Source: Nocardia aurantia
GTDB lineage: Bacteria; Actinomycetota; Actinomycetes; Mycobacteriales; Mycobacteriaceae
Assembly: GCF_009604425.1 (NCBI RefSeq)
Contig: NZ_WEGI01000010.1
Span: 310,001 to 374,000, forward strand
Length of the DNA: 64,000 nucleotides
Direction: 5' to 3'
This document shows, piece after piece, positions 26,001 through 34,364 of this stretch (positions are counted from its first letter, which is position 1; each line of letters begins with the position of its first letter). The notes beneath the pieces were generated by a model. That model was not told the origin of the DNA. It worked only from the letters and a program-made list of their open reading frames with translations, and did not search any database. Position numbers and translations under genes: made by a program.

Positions 26001-26543
26001 GGTCTTGCCGACGCCGGGCATCCCGTCGATGGTGTAGATCGACACCGCCGGGCCGGTGGCCGCGAGGTCGAGGATGCGCTGGAGTTCGGGCTCGCGCCCG
26101 ATCAGGGTGTCGATATCGCGCGGGAGGGTGTCGGTGACGGCCGGTCGCGGCAGCGGCAGCGGTGACGCGCGCAGCGGCTGTTCCGGGGCGCGGTCGCTGC
26201 GGGCCTCGGCGTTGGCCTCGTTCCAGAGCCGTTGCCACGCGATGCGATTCACCAACCGCGAGCCCGCGGCGGTGCCGTGCTGCCGGGCCAGTGCGGTGAG
26301 CGTGTCGAGGACCGGTTCGAAGGAGGCGAACCGGGCGGGCACCGCCCGCCCGGATCGCCAGTCGCTGATCCGCTGGACCGGCGGCAGCCGCCGGGCGGCC
26401 GGGAAGCGGGAGCGGGTGGCCCGGAAGACCTGATCCAGGGTCGGATTTCCGGCGGCGGCGAACAGCTCGGTCAGAGAATCCGCGAAATGCGTTCTGGCCG
26501 AGCTCAACTTGCCGGCCGCGCTGCCGTCGGCGGATCCTGTCAC
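23070..26543 (-). CDS. NB-ARC (STAND) ATPase with 13-repeat TPR array
   Basis: A 1157-residue signalling ATPase. Residues ~1-130 form a small N-terminal helical domain with RISDWRSGRAVP, typical of actinobacterial NB-ARC/TPR proteins. The NB-ARC part has Walker A GMPGVGKTALA, Walker B RILLVLDDARD, TSRRR and the MHD equivalent RYRMHDLLREYA. The C-terminal half is a run of 40-residue TPRs with consensus GDRVGQAYALSxLG. Start GTG 26543 has no Shine-Dalgarno; TGGACG and TAACCT with a 17-bp spacer end 7 nt before it, so it may be leaderless. Role could be regulation or immunity; unknown. Confidence 0.85.
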   Translation of the reverse strand: MTGSADGSAAGKLSSARTHFADSLTELFAAAGNPTLDQVFRATRSRFPAARRLPPVQRISDWRSGRAVPARFASFEPVLDTLTALARQHGTAAGSRLVNRIAWQRLWNEANAEARSDRAPEQPLRASPLPLPRPAVTDTLPRDIDTLIGREPELQRILDLAATGPAVSIYTIDGMPGVGKTALATRAAHRLAERYPDGRFFVNLHAHTSGHSAATPTEVLAGLLTDLGVDPRNVPDTLESRRNMWRNQVAGKRILLVLDDARDHDQVEPLLPNGPGCLTLITSRRRLVALDGSLPLALDTLDPEKAAELFATLARRPASDGDGAAMADIARLCGYLPLAIVLLAGRLAHHTAWTIPEAAADFAAAQDRLSELEAGERAVRAAFTMSYRDLPPHRQRLFRLLSAHPGPDIDSYAAAVLAGSTETEARRELEVLFTDHLIEEPARGRYRMHDLLREYARALPGGDDDEHRAAVDRLLDHYQRTGERANWFLVGGPRPQPGTGEPESDAAPRFTTAAAALTWMRAERGNLLSCLEYGAAHHQPARVIGLTSALAGLLRLDGPWPLAIRLHRRAATHAEHSDDRVGQAAALLDLGTVRYATGDYPGTESLARQALAVYRGLGERAGEARCLSILGRLGYATGDYPGTADLMRRALAIYQEVGDGLGEAYALIGLGVVRYATGDYPGTVSLVEQALGVFQEIDDRSGEAYALNELGVVHYATGDYAGAVTALEQARALSREIDDRFGIAYALNDLVAVRFAMGDYPGAAELTTVALRNYREVGDRWGEAYALSNLGRVSYATGDCSDASVQMGRALAMFEDIGDRVGQAYVLSDLGLVRYSTGDYSGAVDRMEQALAIFLDIGDRVGQAYTLIELGLLAYADGGYPRADERMQQALTIFREIGDRVGQAYALSGLGRLSYVTDDVPGGIDRLQQALGIFREIGDRVGQAYALSSLGRLRYASGDLAGTDTLVHQAKSIFEEIGDRFGHAFSLAGLTLLHGAADDFVAATGYAQQALAIFREIGDRVSQGYTFIGLGLLRYQAGDYAGAAELVQQAPMIFREIGDRLGEAYAFMGLGLVRYKVGDYSGGTDLVQQALAIFRDVGERPGQTEMLDRISNLWDEYSPPQNPVASYIDTVRLVREIQIRWKRRRVWRDLPVPVTPR
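23256..24815. repeat. Thirteen tandem 120-bp coding repeats (TPR)
   Basis: The TPR array is encoded by thirteen units of exactly 120 bp, many very similar at DNA level (for example the GACCCGGTCGCCGATCTC block recurs). This marks recent unit duplication and lets the array grow or shrink by recombination. Confidence 0.85.
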
Positions 26544-26647
26544 GGCTGCCAGGTTAGAGCCGGACGACGCGGCCGTCCACGCCGGGTCCGGCCTCCCGGT
26601 GTGTGCCGTTCGGCCCGCAAATCCGCCGCATCGCGGTACATCCGCGT

Positions 26648-27508
26648 TCAGACCAGGTTCTTGCCCTGGGCACGCCGCTCGCGCATATCGTTCAGGTAGC
26701 CCTCGAACGGGTACAGGCGCCAGCTCGTCGGCAGCACCGCCGTGGCACGGCCGATCGAGCGCATGACGAGCTCGAACGCCCGCTGCCGCCGCGGCCCCCA
26801 GTCCAGGCCGAGTTCGTCGCGGAACTGTTGCGGCAGATAGCCGGTCGTGAAGAACCGGTTGATCCGCCGGAACGCCACCCGCTGGATCGGGTGGTAGGGA
26901 CCGAGGTCGACGACCTGATCGAGCAGGTAGCGGCGCACCTCGTCGTCGAAGGAGATCTCGGCGAGCATCGAGTCCCAGTACTCCCGGAACGCGTCGCGGT
27001 CGGCCGGCCACATATCGGCGCGGACCTGCAGCGTGGTCCCGAATCGGGCGCAGTCGGCGTACATCTCCTCGGCGTCGTGCTCGTCGATCCCGCCGAACAG
27101 CAGGGCGACGGAGTCGGCGGTGCCGCGGTAGAGGCAGGCCGCGACCCACAGCTGCAGCCGCGGGTCGAAGGCGTTGTAGCGGACCGGACTCCGCTCGGTG
27201 GAGCGCACGTGGCGGTGCGAGGTGTCGACCGCGGCGCGGAAGGCGTCGCGGTCCTCGTCGGTGCCGAGCAGCGCGACCGCGAGATAGGTGAGCGTCGTCT
27301 TGCCCCGCTTGCGGGGATGCAGGTCGAACCGCCCGCTGGTGACGGTGCTCTCGATGATGCCGCGGCCGACGGGCGGGAGTCCGAGTTGCATGATCACGTT
27401 GGCGGGGCCGCCGAGCAGGGCGGCCGGGCCGGACATGTAGCGGTGGCGGCGGTCCGTGGCGGCGTCGGTGGTACCGGGCCGGGGCGCGGTGGGGGCGCGG
27501 TCGGGCAT
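26648..27508 (-). CDS. MpaB-like oxygenase family protein (DUF2236)
   Basis: A 286-residue haem-type oxygenase-domain protein of the MpaB/Lcp group, known from mycophenolic acid synthesis and latex cleavage. ALLGGPANVIMQLGLPPVGRGI, KRGKTTLTYLAVALLG and the long R/H-containing helices (DPRLQLWVAACLY) fit. GGAGGAGAC precedes the ATG. Divergent from the FadD-like gene, with an operator-like word between them. Confidence 0.83.
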   Translation of the reverse strand: MPDRAPTAPRPGTTDAATDRRHRYMSGPAALLGGPANVIMQLGLPPVGRGIIESTVTSGRFDLHPRKRGKTTLTYLAVALLGTDEDRDAFRAAVDTSHRHVRSTERSPVRYNAFDPRLQLWVAACLYRGTADSVALLFGGIDEHDAEEMYADCARFGTTLQVRADMWPADRDAFREYWDSMLAEISFDDEVRRYLLDQVVDLGPYHPIQRVAFRRINRFFTTGYLPQQFRDELGLDWGPRRQRAFELVMRSIGRATAVLPTSWRLYPFEGYLNDMRERRAQGKNLV

Positions 27509-27586
27509 GTCTCCTCCGCGATTAGTTGAGATGGTTTACGTTTCATATTCTCAGAGCGGCGACCGGGGCGCAATGCCCCGGATGCG

Positions 27587-27601
27587 CCGATAAGTTAACG
27601 G
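27587..27601 (+). promoter_or_regulatory. Operator-like palindrome before the FadD-like gene
   Basis: CCGATAA-G-TTAACGG is a 15-bp palindrome with one mismatch. Its TTAACTTA core (bottom strand) recurs in the perfect palindrome at 29412, and GATTAGTTGAGA near 27520 and AGTTAACATGC at 30019 are related words. Confidence 0.45.
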
Positions 27602-27708
27602 AAATTCTGGTCGTGGGATAGGCTTCGGATGTTGCGGAGATCTGGGTGATGGGCCGGCGGCGCGAGGCGGCGCCGGTCCGCTCACCGTCGAGTTGGACCC
27701 AGGGGTGC

Positions 27709-29358
27709 ATGTTGAGGAAGAAGCTGTCGGAGGCCGCACGCTCGGTATCCGATTCGTGGGCCGCGGCCGGTGTGTTGCGCCGGCGCGGGATGATCGATCC
27801 GGTGCGCCGCCCGGCGGAGATAGTGCGCACGATGCGCGACGCGGCCGCCTACGGCCCGTTCGTCACCGTGCTGCGGCAGGCCCGGCGCCGCGCCGGCGGA
27901 TCGGTCGCGATCGTCGACGCGCACGGCGAGCTCACCTTCGACGAGCTCGACGAGCAATCGAACGCGCTGGCCCACGGTCTGACCGCGCTCGGGATCGGGC
28001 CCGGCGCGGTGGTGGCCGCCCTGTGCCGCGACCATCGCGGCATGGTGCTGACCCTGCTGGCGGGCGGCAAACTCGGCGCGCGGGTGGTGCTGATGAACAC
28101 CGGATTCGCCGGTCCGCAGCTCGCCGCGGTGGCCGAGCGCGAACAGGTCGGCGCACTGCTGCTGGACGAGGAGTTCCTGGTGACGGCGGCCGCGGTGCCG
28201 GATTCGGTGCCGCGCGTGCTCACCTGGGTGCCGGATCCCTCGGTCGATCCGGCGCCGGTGCCGACCGTCGACAAGCTGATCGCCGCGCATCCCGCGGGCG
28301 AGCTGCCCACCCCGGACCGGCCGGGCGGCGTCGTGATCCTCACCAGCGGCACCACGGGCATGCCGAAAGGCGCTCCGCGGGACAAGGTTTCGCCTTTGCT
28401 GTCCGCGCAGTTCCTGGACCGGATCCCGTTCCCGGAGGCCGACACCGTCATCATGGCGGCGCCGATCTTCCACGGCACCGGGTTGTCCCAGTTCAGCCTG
28501 GGCTGGGCGCTGGGCAACGCGATCGTCTTCCAGCAGGGGCGTTTCGACGCCCGCCGGGTGCTGGCCGACATCGCGAGATACCGCGCGAAGACGCTCGTGC
28601 TGGTGCCGACGATGCTGCAGCGCATCGTCGACCTCGGCGACGACGTGCTGGCCGAATACGACACGTCGTCGCTGGAGGTGATCTTCGCGGCCGGGTCGTC
28701 GCTGTCGCCGGATCTGGGCCGCCGCGCCGCGGAGGCGTTCGGTGACGTGCTCTACAACCTCTACGCGTCGACGGAGGTGGCCGTCGCCGCCGTGGCCACC
28801 CCGGAGGATCTGCGCGCCGCGCCCGGGACGGTGGGCCGCCCGCCGGTCGGCTGCCGGGTGGCCCTCTACGACGAGCGGCGCCGCCGGATCACCGAACCGG
28901 ACCGGGTCGGCACCATCTTCGTCTCCAGCGGCCTGAGCTTCGCCGGATACACCGACGGTGGCCACAAGGAGATCGTCGACGGACTGCTGTGCAGCGGTGA
29001 TGTCGGCCACTTCGATTCCGACGGAAGGCTTTTCATCGACGGCCGGGACGACGACATGATCGTCTCCGGCGGTGAGAACGTCTACCCGCTCGAGGTGGAG
29101 AACCTGCTCGTCGAACGCCCGGACGTGCTGGAGGCGGCCGTGATCGGCGTCGACGACCGCGATTTCGGTAAGCGGTTGCGCGCCTTCGTGGTTCCCGCCG
29201 AGGGGATCACCCTCGAGGAACAGGAGGTCCGCGACTACGTCAAGGCCCACCTGGCCCGGCACAAGGTGCCCCGCGACGTGATCTTCCTGACCGAACTACC
29301 CCGCAACGCGACCGGGAAGCTGATGCGGCGCAACCTGTACGAGGCCGAGGTCGGCTGA
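27709..29358 (+). CDS. Acyl-CoA synthetase (long-chain FadD-like)
   Basis: A ~549-residue AMP-forming ligase that activates a carboxylic acid to its CoA ester. ATP-loop TSGTTGMPKG, the A5 motif YNLYASTEVA, LLCSGDVGHFDSDG and the catalytic lysine region ELPRNATGKLMRR are intact. The N-terminal ~40 residues before YGPFVTVLRQARRR match the FadD12-type layout. Start uncertain: ATG 27709 has AGGGG ahead; GTG 27646 would add 21 residues. Confidence 0.88.
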   Translation: MLRKKLSEAARSVSDSWAAAGVLRRRGMIDPVRRPAEIVRTMRDAAAYGPFVTVLRQARRRAGGSVAIVDAHGELTFDELDEQSNALAHGLTALGIGPGAVVAALCRDHRGMVLTLLAGGKLGARVVLMNTGFAGPQLAAVAEREQVGALLLDEEFLVTAAAVPDSVPRVLTWVPDPSVDPAPVPTVDKLIAAHPAGELPTPDRPGGVVILTSGTTGMPKGAPRDKVSPLLSAQFLDRIPFPEADTVIMAAPIFHGTGLSQFSLGWALGNAIVFQQGRFDARRVLADIARYRAKTLVLVPTMLQRIVDLGDDVLAEYDTSSLEVIFAAGSSLSPDLGRRAAEAFGDVLYNLYASTEVAVAAVATPEDLRAAPGTVGRPPVGCRVALYDERRRRITEPDRVGTIFVSSGLSFAGYTDGGHKEIVDGLLCSGDVGHFDSDGRLFIDGRDDDMIVSGGENVYPLEVENLLVERPDVLEAAVIGVDDRDFGKRLRAFVVPAEGITLEEQEVRDYVKAHLARHKVPRDVIFLTELPRNATGKLMRRNLYEAEVG

Positions 29359-29403
29359 GCCGGGCCGCGTGGCGCCGCCGCCGGACGAGGCGGCGGCCGC
29401 TGC

Positions 29404-29426
29404 TAGAATGAGCATTAACTTAATGC
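29404..29426 (+). promoter_or_regulatory. -10 box and perfect 15-bp palindromic operator
   Basis: TAGAAT (29404-29409) is followed by GCATTAA-C-TTAATGC (29412-29426), a perfect palindrome, 72 bp before the SRPBCC gene. The geometry copies the TetR operator at 15881 (palindrome just after the -10). Confidence 0.6.
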
Positions 29427-29497
29427 GAGCGGCACGTCCCCGCTCCGGGGCATCGCGGCGCCGGTGGGCGATCGCCGTGCGCCACGAGGAGAGCGTC

Positions 29498-29974
29498 ATG
29501 GGAAGTATCGCCATCACCAAACACCTGCCGGCGGCGGTGGAGGGTCTGTTCGACGCCATCGCGCGGCCGGCCACCTGGGCCCGATGGTCCGGTTTCCATC
29601 GGGATTTCGTCGGTGAACCGCCGGAGCGGCTGTACTCGGGCGCGTCGCTGGTGTCCACGGTGACGCTGCTCGGCGTGACCGGCGAGGTGCGGTGGACCGT
29701 CTCGGCCGCCGCGGAGCCGAATCTGATGGTGTTGTCCGGTCGCGGAAAAGCCAGTACCGCTTGTGAATTCACCTATCTGCTGCGCCCGGTGGCCGGTGGC
29801 ACGGAGCTCACCGCCGGGGGTGATTTCCGCGGGCCGTTCCTCACCGGCTACGTGTCGAAGGCGCTGGAGCAGCACGGGCGCGAGCAGCTCGGCGAAGCAC
29901 TCGATCGACTCGCCGCGCTCGTCGGACCGGTGCCGGCCGCGACCGATCCGTCATCGGAACGAAGGCAAACATAG
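29498..29974 (+). CDS. SRPBCC family protein
   Basis: A 158-residue START/Bet v1-like ligand-binding fold (polyketide cyclase/dehydrase group): SIAITKHLPAAVEGLFDAIARPATWARWSGFHR opens the fold and GGTELTAGGDFRGPFL is the usual strand pair. Such proteins bind hydrophobic ligands. The ATG follows GAGGAGAG. It lies behind its own operator and next to the FadD-like gene, so a role with the same substrate is plausible. Confidence 0.8.
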   Translation: MGSIAITKHLPAAVEGLFDAIARPATWARWSGFHRDFVGEPPERLYSGASLVSTVTLLGVTGEVRWTVSAAAEPNLMVLSGRGKASTACEFTYLLRPVAGGTELTAGGDFRGPFLTGYVSKALEQHGREQLGEALDRLAALVGPVPAATDPSSERRQT

Positions 29975-30087
29975 CTCATCAAATAGCCAGTACAGCATGG
30001 TACATTTTAAGGAATCGTAGTTAACATGCCAGCGTCGGCGTGGGGCGGGTGCCCGATTCGGCAGCACCGCCCGAGGGAGGAGACCGG

Positions 30088-31254
30088 ATGTCCGAGTCGA
30101 CGGTCACCATCCACGCCACGCTCCGATCGGAGGGCATGGTGATCCGCCCCTATCCCGGCGCGCCGGTGCCCGCCCGGCACCGCACCCCGCGTTCGCCGGT
30201 CGCGCTCCAGGCCTCGGTGACCCAACTGTGCTCCGATCTGGCCGCCGCCACCTCGCAGCGCGCGACCGAGCAGCTGATGGGCCGCCTGCGCGACATCGTG
30301 GAACGCTGGGCGCGGGCCGGGGTCCCGATCGACGCGGTGCACCACGCCGTGCACGACGTCTTCTCGGAAATGCTGTGTGCCGCACTGCCGCCGCAGCCGG
30401 GGGCGCCCGCCCTCGGCCGCGCGCTCGCCGACCTCGACCTGCTCGGCCGGGTCACCCGGGTGGTGTCGGCCGCGTACGTCGCGGACCTGCCCGATTCCGA
30501 CGGTCAGCGCGACGCCCGGTTCCTCGCCGCCGCGCTCATCGACGGGGCCCGTCCGGCGGCGGTCGCGCGCGAACGCGGCATTCACCTCGACTCGGCGTAT
30601 CACATACTGTCCGTAGGCATTCCGCATCAGCACGACCGGCGGGCCGGTCGCGCCCGGCTGCGGCTGCTGCATCGCGCCCTGGCGAAACGCTGTGACGCGG
30701 AACCGCTCTCGCTGCTCGGTCCGGACGGGGGCACACTCCTGTTGCCCGCCACCGTGTTCGACGCGGCCGGAATCGACGACCTGATCGGCGAACTGACCAC
30801 GGTCGCCGACGCCGCGCTGACCGCGACCGTCGTCGAGGCGCCGGTGGCGGAGGTCGGCGCCGGGGCCGACCGCGCCGACGAACTACTGGATATCGTGCTG
30901 CGCCTGGATCTTCCGCCCCGGCTGTACCGCCTCCAGGACATCGCGATGGAATATCAGCTGACCCGGCCGGGGCCCGCCCGCGACCGCCTGGTCGCGCTGA
31001 TCGATCCGCTGACCGCCCATCCCGAACTGCTCGAGACGCTGGCCGGCTTTCTCCGTCACAACCTGAACCGCCGCCGCGCCGCGGAGGAACTGCACATCCA
31101 TCCGAACACCATCGACTACCGGCTCAAGCGCATCCTGTCGATCACCGGCGTCGACCCGAACCACGTGTCGGGGCTGTGGCTGCTCGCGTCGGCGCTGATC
31201 GTGCACCGGTTCCGGTCGGACGACCTCACTCGGTTCCGTTCCGGCCCTCCGTGA
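30088..31254 (+). CDS. PucR/CdaR-type transcriptional regulator
   Basis: A 388-residue regulator. The C-terminal helix-turn-helix (TLAGFLRHNLNRRRAAEELHIHPNTIDYRLKRI) is the PucR C-terminal signature; the front half is a helical sensor region of the GGDEF-like/RsbRD type. ATG 30088 follows GAGGGAGGAG. Its last 29 bp overlap the end of the convergent P450 gene. It is a good candidate for local control of the P450 operon. Confidence 0.85.
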   Translation: MSESTVTIHATLRSEGMVIRPYPGAPVPARHRTPRSPVALQASVTQLCSDLAAATSQRATEQLMGRLRDIVERWARAGVPIDAVHHAVHDVFSEMLCAALPPQPGAPALGRALADLDLLGRVTRVVSAAYVADLPDSDGQRDARFLAAALIDGARPAAVARERGIHLDSAYHILSVGIPHQHDRRAGRARLRLLHRALAKRCDAEPLSLLGPDGGTLLLPATVFDAAGIDDLIGELTTVADAALTATVVEAPVAEVGAGADRADELLDIVLRLDLPPRLYRLQDIAMEYQLTRPGPARDRLVALIDPLTAHPELLETLAGFLRHNLNRRRAAEELHIHPNTIDYRLKRILSITGVDPNHVSGLWLLASALIVHRFRSDDLTRFRSGPP

Positions 31255-32578
31255 TCGGCGCCGCGAGCCGCTGCTCGTCGACCATGCGCTGCAATCGGTC
31301 CAGGGTCTCGTCGAGACCCGCGCCGATCCGCGGGCCGGGGGTGAAGGTGGCCGGCAGCTTCCGCATGCCCTGGATGACGCCGATCGTGTCGTAGTGCACC
31401 GTGCCGGCGGGATCGCAGACGTAGTCGGGCATCCGGTCGAGTACCGCGGTGAGCATCCGCTTGAACACCGCGCGGGCCACGTTGGATCCGATGCAGCGGT
31501 GGATGCCGAGCCCGAAACTGTAGTGGCGGTTGCCCTTCCGGTCCAGGATCACCGAGTCGGGTTCCTCGAAGACCCGGGGGTCGCGGTTGGCCATCGCCCA
31601 CGACAGCCACAGCCGCTCGCCCTCCCGGAACCTTTGCCCGGCCAGCTCGCAGTCCTCGGAGATGGTGCGGCCGTCGCCGGGGGCCGGGGTGAAGTAGCGC
31701 AGGAATTCCTCGGTGGCCGAGTTGAGCAGCAGATCCCGTTCGCGGGAGAGGATTTCGCGGTCTTCGGGATGCTGCGACAGCCACTCCAGCGAGTGCGCGG
31801 TCAGCGCGGTGGTGGTGTCGAAGCCGCCGCCGATCAGCAGCCCCATCTGGCCGAGCAGGTCCATCTCGTCGGGCCGCTCGCCGTCGACCCGCATGCGGGC
31901 CAGCGCGTCGATGAGACCGGGCCGCGGATTCTCGCGGATCTCCTGGAGATTGGCGATGAGGTCCATGCCCATCGTCATGTGCAGTTGCAGGACTCGTTCC
32001 ATGTCGGGGGAATCCGGCGGGGTGTAGACCGAGGCGTGGGCCGGTTCGTTGTAGATCGCCCACTTGTGCAACGGGATTCCGAGCATGCCGAGGGTGAGCA
32101 CCGCGGGCACGATGTTGGCGAGGTCGTCGACGAAGTCGATGCGGCCGGATTCGATCCGGTCGTCGAGGCAGGCGCGGATCACCTCGTCCACGAAGGGAAT
32201 CCAGCGATTCACCGCGGCGGGGGAGAGGTAGGGGTTGAGGACCGAACGGTAGATCCGGTGCTCGTCGCCGTCCATCTCGAGGATGCCGTTGCGGATCGGC
32301 ATCGCGGCCTCGCCGGACGGGATGGTGATGCCCTGGTAGCCGCGGCGTTCGCCCTTGACGTCGCGATCGTTGGAAACCCAAGGGCAGCGGGCGAGTTCGA
32401 ACACCTCGCGGTTGCCCGCGGCCACCCAGTGACCGCCGTAGGTCTCGGTCCACGCGACCGGGCAGCCGTCGTGCATCTCGTGGGTGATGTCCTCGAACCG
32501 GTGCCGGTACTCGGGAGTGTGGCGGTCGAAGTGGTAGCCGGGCCGCTCGTCGTCCGGCAGCAGGTTCTCGATGGTCAT
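31226..32578 (-). CDS. Cytochrome P450
   Basis: A 450-residue soluble monooxygenase. The I-helix oxygen-binding motif GGGFDTTT, ExxR in EEFLRYF and the haem loop FGLGIHRCIG (Cys ligand) are complete. It is the second gene of a two-gene unit, 22 bp after the alpha/beta hydrolase. Substrate unknown; neighbours suggest a lipid, terpene or steroid-like compound. Confidence 0.93.
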   Translation of the reverse strand: MTIENLLPDDERPGYHFDRHTPEYRHRFEDITHEMHDGCPVAWTETYGGHWVAAGNREVFELARCPWVSNDRDVKGERRGYQGITIPSGEAAMPIRNGILEMDGDEHRIYRSVLNPYLSPAAVNRWIPFVDEVIRACLDDRIESGRIDFVDDLANIVPAVLTLGMLGIPLHKWAIYNEPAHASVYTPPDSPDMERVLQLHMTMGMDLIANLQEIRENPRPGLIDALARMRVDGERPDEMDLLGQMGLLIGGGFDTTTALTAHSLEWLSQHPEDREILSRERDLLLNSATEEFLRYFTPAPGDGRTISEDCELAGQRFREGERLWLSWAMANRDPRVFEEPDSVILDRKGNRHYSFGLGIHRCIGSNVARAVFKRMLTAVLDRMPDYVCDPAGTVHYDTIGVIQGMRKLPATFTPGPRIGAGLDETLDRLQRMVDEQRLAAPITEGRNGTE

Positions 32579-32600
32579 GCGTGGTCCTCTCGGGGGCGGA

Positions 32601-33464
32601 TCAGGCTCGGTCGACGAATTCCAGGATGGTCGGGGCGGCGAGGATCCAGGTGTCGAAGATGCCGACGTCCTCGCCGCGGCCCTGCGCCTTGATCGACTGC
32701 TCCCAGGCGTCCTCGGCCCAGGGCGGGTCGACGACCTCCGCGTCCGGGATCAGGCAGCTCACCTCCAGCGAGGTGCGCCGGGGATGATCGGGATCGTTGC
32801 CGCCGCCGCGGATGATGCGGGTCGGCACCCGGATGTCGGCGAGCAGGTCGTCGTTCAGGCCGGCGATGGTCTGGCCCGGGGTGGGTACGTACGCCTGCAG
32901 CCAGCGCAGGGTCAGCCGGGTGAACTCGGCCTCGTCCAGTGCCAGCAGCCGCTCCCGGTTGCGCGGGTTGTCCTGGATGCGCTGCTTCCACTCGGGCACG
33001 GTGAGCAGGCCCTCGATTCCCTTGGCGCGCAACGCCGAAATGGTCGGCATGATGTACACCCAGCTGAGCGTGAACAGACCCGGGATGCCGCCGACGATGT
33101 TCCACAGCACCAGCTTCGTGACCAGTTCCGGGTACCGGATCGCGGTGATCATCGAGTCCCGGGCACCGCCGGAACCGCCGGCGAGTACGACCGGGCCCGA
33201 CTCCAGTGCGGTCAGCAGGCCGTGCAGCGTGTCCGCGCGCATATGGGACTCGCTGGGCCCGAAGAACTGGACGTCGGAGGCGCCGCAGTTGGGCCGGTCC
33301 CAGAGCAGGACCCGATGACCGCCCGCGACGAGTCGCTCGGCGAGCGGGCGCACCCCGCGGTAGTCTTTGCCGAACCGGCCGCCCGGCGTCAGGACGATCA
33401 ATTGCCCTGTGTCGCCCAAGATTTCGTAGACGACCTGGCCGCCGTTGACGTCGATGACGGGCAT
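32601..33464 (-). CDS. Alpha/beta hydrolase
   Basis: A 287-residue hydrolase. The fold start MPVIDVNGGQVVYEILG, the oxyanion region LTPGGRFGKDYRG, WDRPNCGASD and the nucleophile elbow GGSGGARDS are seen. It precedes the P450 gene in one transcription unit and may act on its product. GGAAGTGA lies ahead of the ATG at 33464. Confidence 0.87.
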   Translation of the reverse strand: MPVIDVNGGQVVYEILGDTGQLIVLTPGGRFGKDYRGVRPLAERLVAGGHRVLLWDRPNCGASDVQFFGPSESHMRADTLHGLLTALESGPVVLAGGSGGARDSMITAIRYPELVTKLVLWNIVGGIPGLFTLSWVYIMPTISALRAKGIEGLLTVPEWKQRIQDNPRNRERLLALDEAEFTRLTLRWLQAYVPTPGQTIAGLNDDLLADIRVPTRIIRGGGNDPDHPRRTSLEVSCLIPDAEVVDPPWAEDAWEQSIKAQGRGEDVGIFDTWILAAPTILEFVDRA

Positions 33465-33772
33465 CGCTGGTATCACTTCCTGCTGTCGGTGGGCGCCGGG
33501 ACGGACGCCGATCCGGCCCCGCCGGGGTCTCGGATCGTGACGGCGCTCACTATATCGAATACCGTATCGTAAGGCTTTTCCGCAAGGGGTACGGGAACTG
33601 CCGCGAGCGTTCGGCGGCACGGACCGGCGGCCGTCGCCGAAGGTTCGAAATCGGTTCTCCATCAGCGATTTCTACCGATTCGTCCATTATCGGAAGCCCT
33701 TACCGTATATTCGGCTCAGCGCGTGCCGTGGCCGCGCTCGAACGTCGGATTTCCGAGCGAATGGAGGGTTCC
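33465..33772. promoter_or_regulatory. 308-bp divergent promoter region
   Basis: Two less GC-rich spots stand out: 33549-33575 (ACTATATCGAATACCGTATCG region) near the hydrolase and 33696-33714 (CCCTTACCGTATATTCGG) near the hypothetical gene. On opposite strands both contain CCTTAC followed by a CGTAT-type word, so they may be sites for one regulator. No gene is seen in between. Confidence 0.45.
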
Positions 33773-34363
33773 ATGTCCGTTCTGTCACCGGACCCGAGCG
33801 GCTGGGGTGTGCCGGGGGTACTGCCGCTCGACCGCTCGATCGAACACGCTCGCCGGCACGTCCTGCGCTACCGCATGGCCGTGGTCACCCACAGCACCGC
33901 CGACCTGGTGAACGTCGCCGGCGGCTGGCTGTTCGACCGGGTGATGGCCGGCTGGGACGTGACGGTGCTCGCCCCCGACCTCAGCGATCCGCGTCCGCTG
34001 CGGATCCTCGGCGCCCGGGTGGTGGACCTGCGCGACGCGATGGCGATCCGCCGGGCCCGCGTGGTGCCGCAGTCCTACGCGCTGTCGGCCACCGTGTGCG
34101 CGACCGAGGAGCGCGTGCACGACTGGGCGCTGAGCTGCCTGGGCCGCGGCGGGCACGAGGTCACCCTCTGGGGTGAGGATCTGCCCGACGAACTGGGCAG
34201 CCGGACCACCGCCGCCCAGCACGCCCCGAGCCGCGCGGCCCGCGCGTTCAAGGCCCGCGCGATGGCCGCGATCGCGGATCCCGCGCGCCCGATCGCCGAG
34301 GTGGAGACCTTCCGGATCGCCGGCCGGCCCCGGCGTGGCCGCGGCGAACCGCTGCCGGTCTGA
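33773..34363 (+). CDS. Conserved hypothetical protein coupled to TetR
   Basis: A 196-residue soluble protein that I cannot place. Visible features: AGGWLFDRVMAGWDVTVL, DLSDPRPLRILGARVVDL, a YALSATVCATEERVHDW stretch and a basic C terminus. It starts after GGAGGG and ends 1 bp before the TetR gene, so the two are co-translated. It may be a small sensor or accessory protein for that regulator; this is inference from position only. Confidence 0.6.
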   Translation: MSVLSPDPSGWGVPGVLPLDRSIEHARRHVLRYRMAVVTHSTADLVNVAGGWLFDRVMAGWDVTVLAPDLSDPRPLRILGARVVDLRDAMAIRRARVVPQSYALSATVCATEERVHDWALSCLGRGGHEVTLWGEDLPDELGSRTTAAQHAPSRAARAFKARAMAAIADPARPIAEVETFRIAGRPRRGRGEPLPV

Positions 34364-34364
34364 C

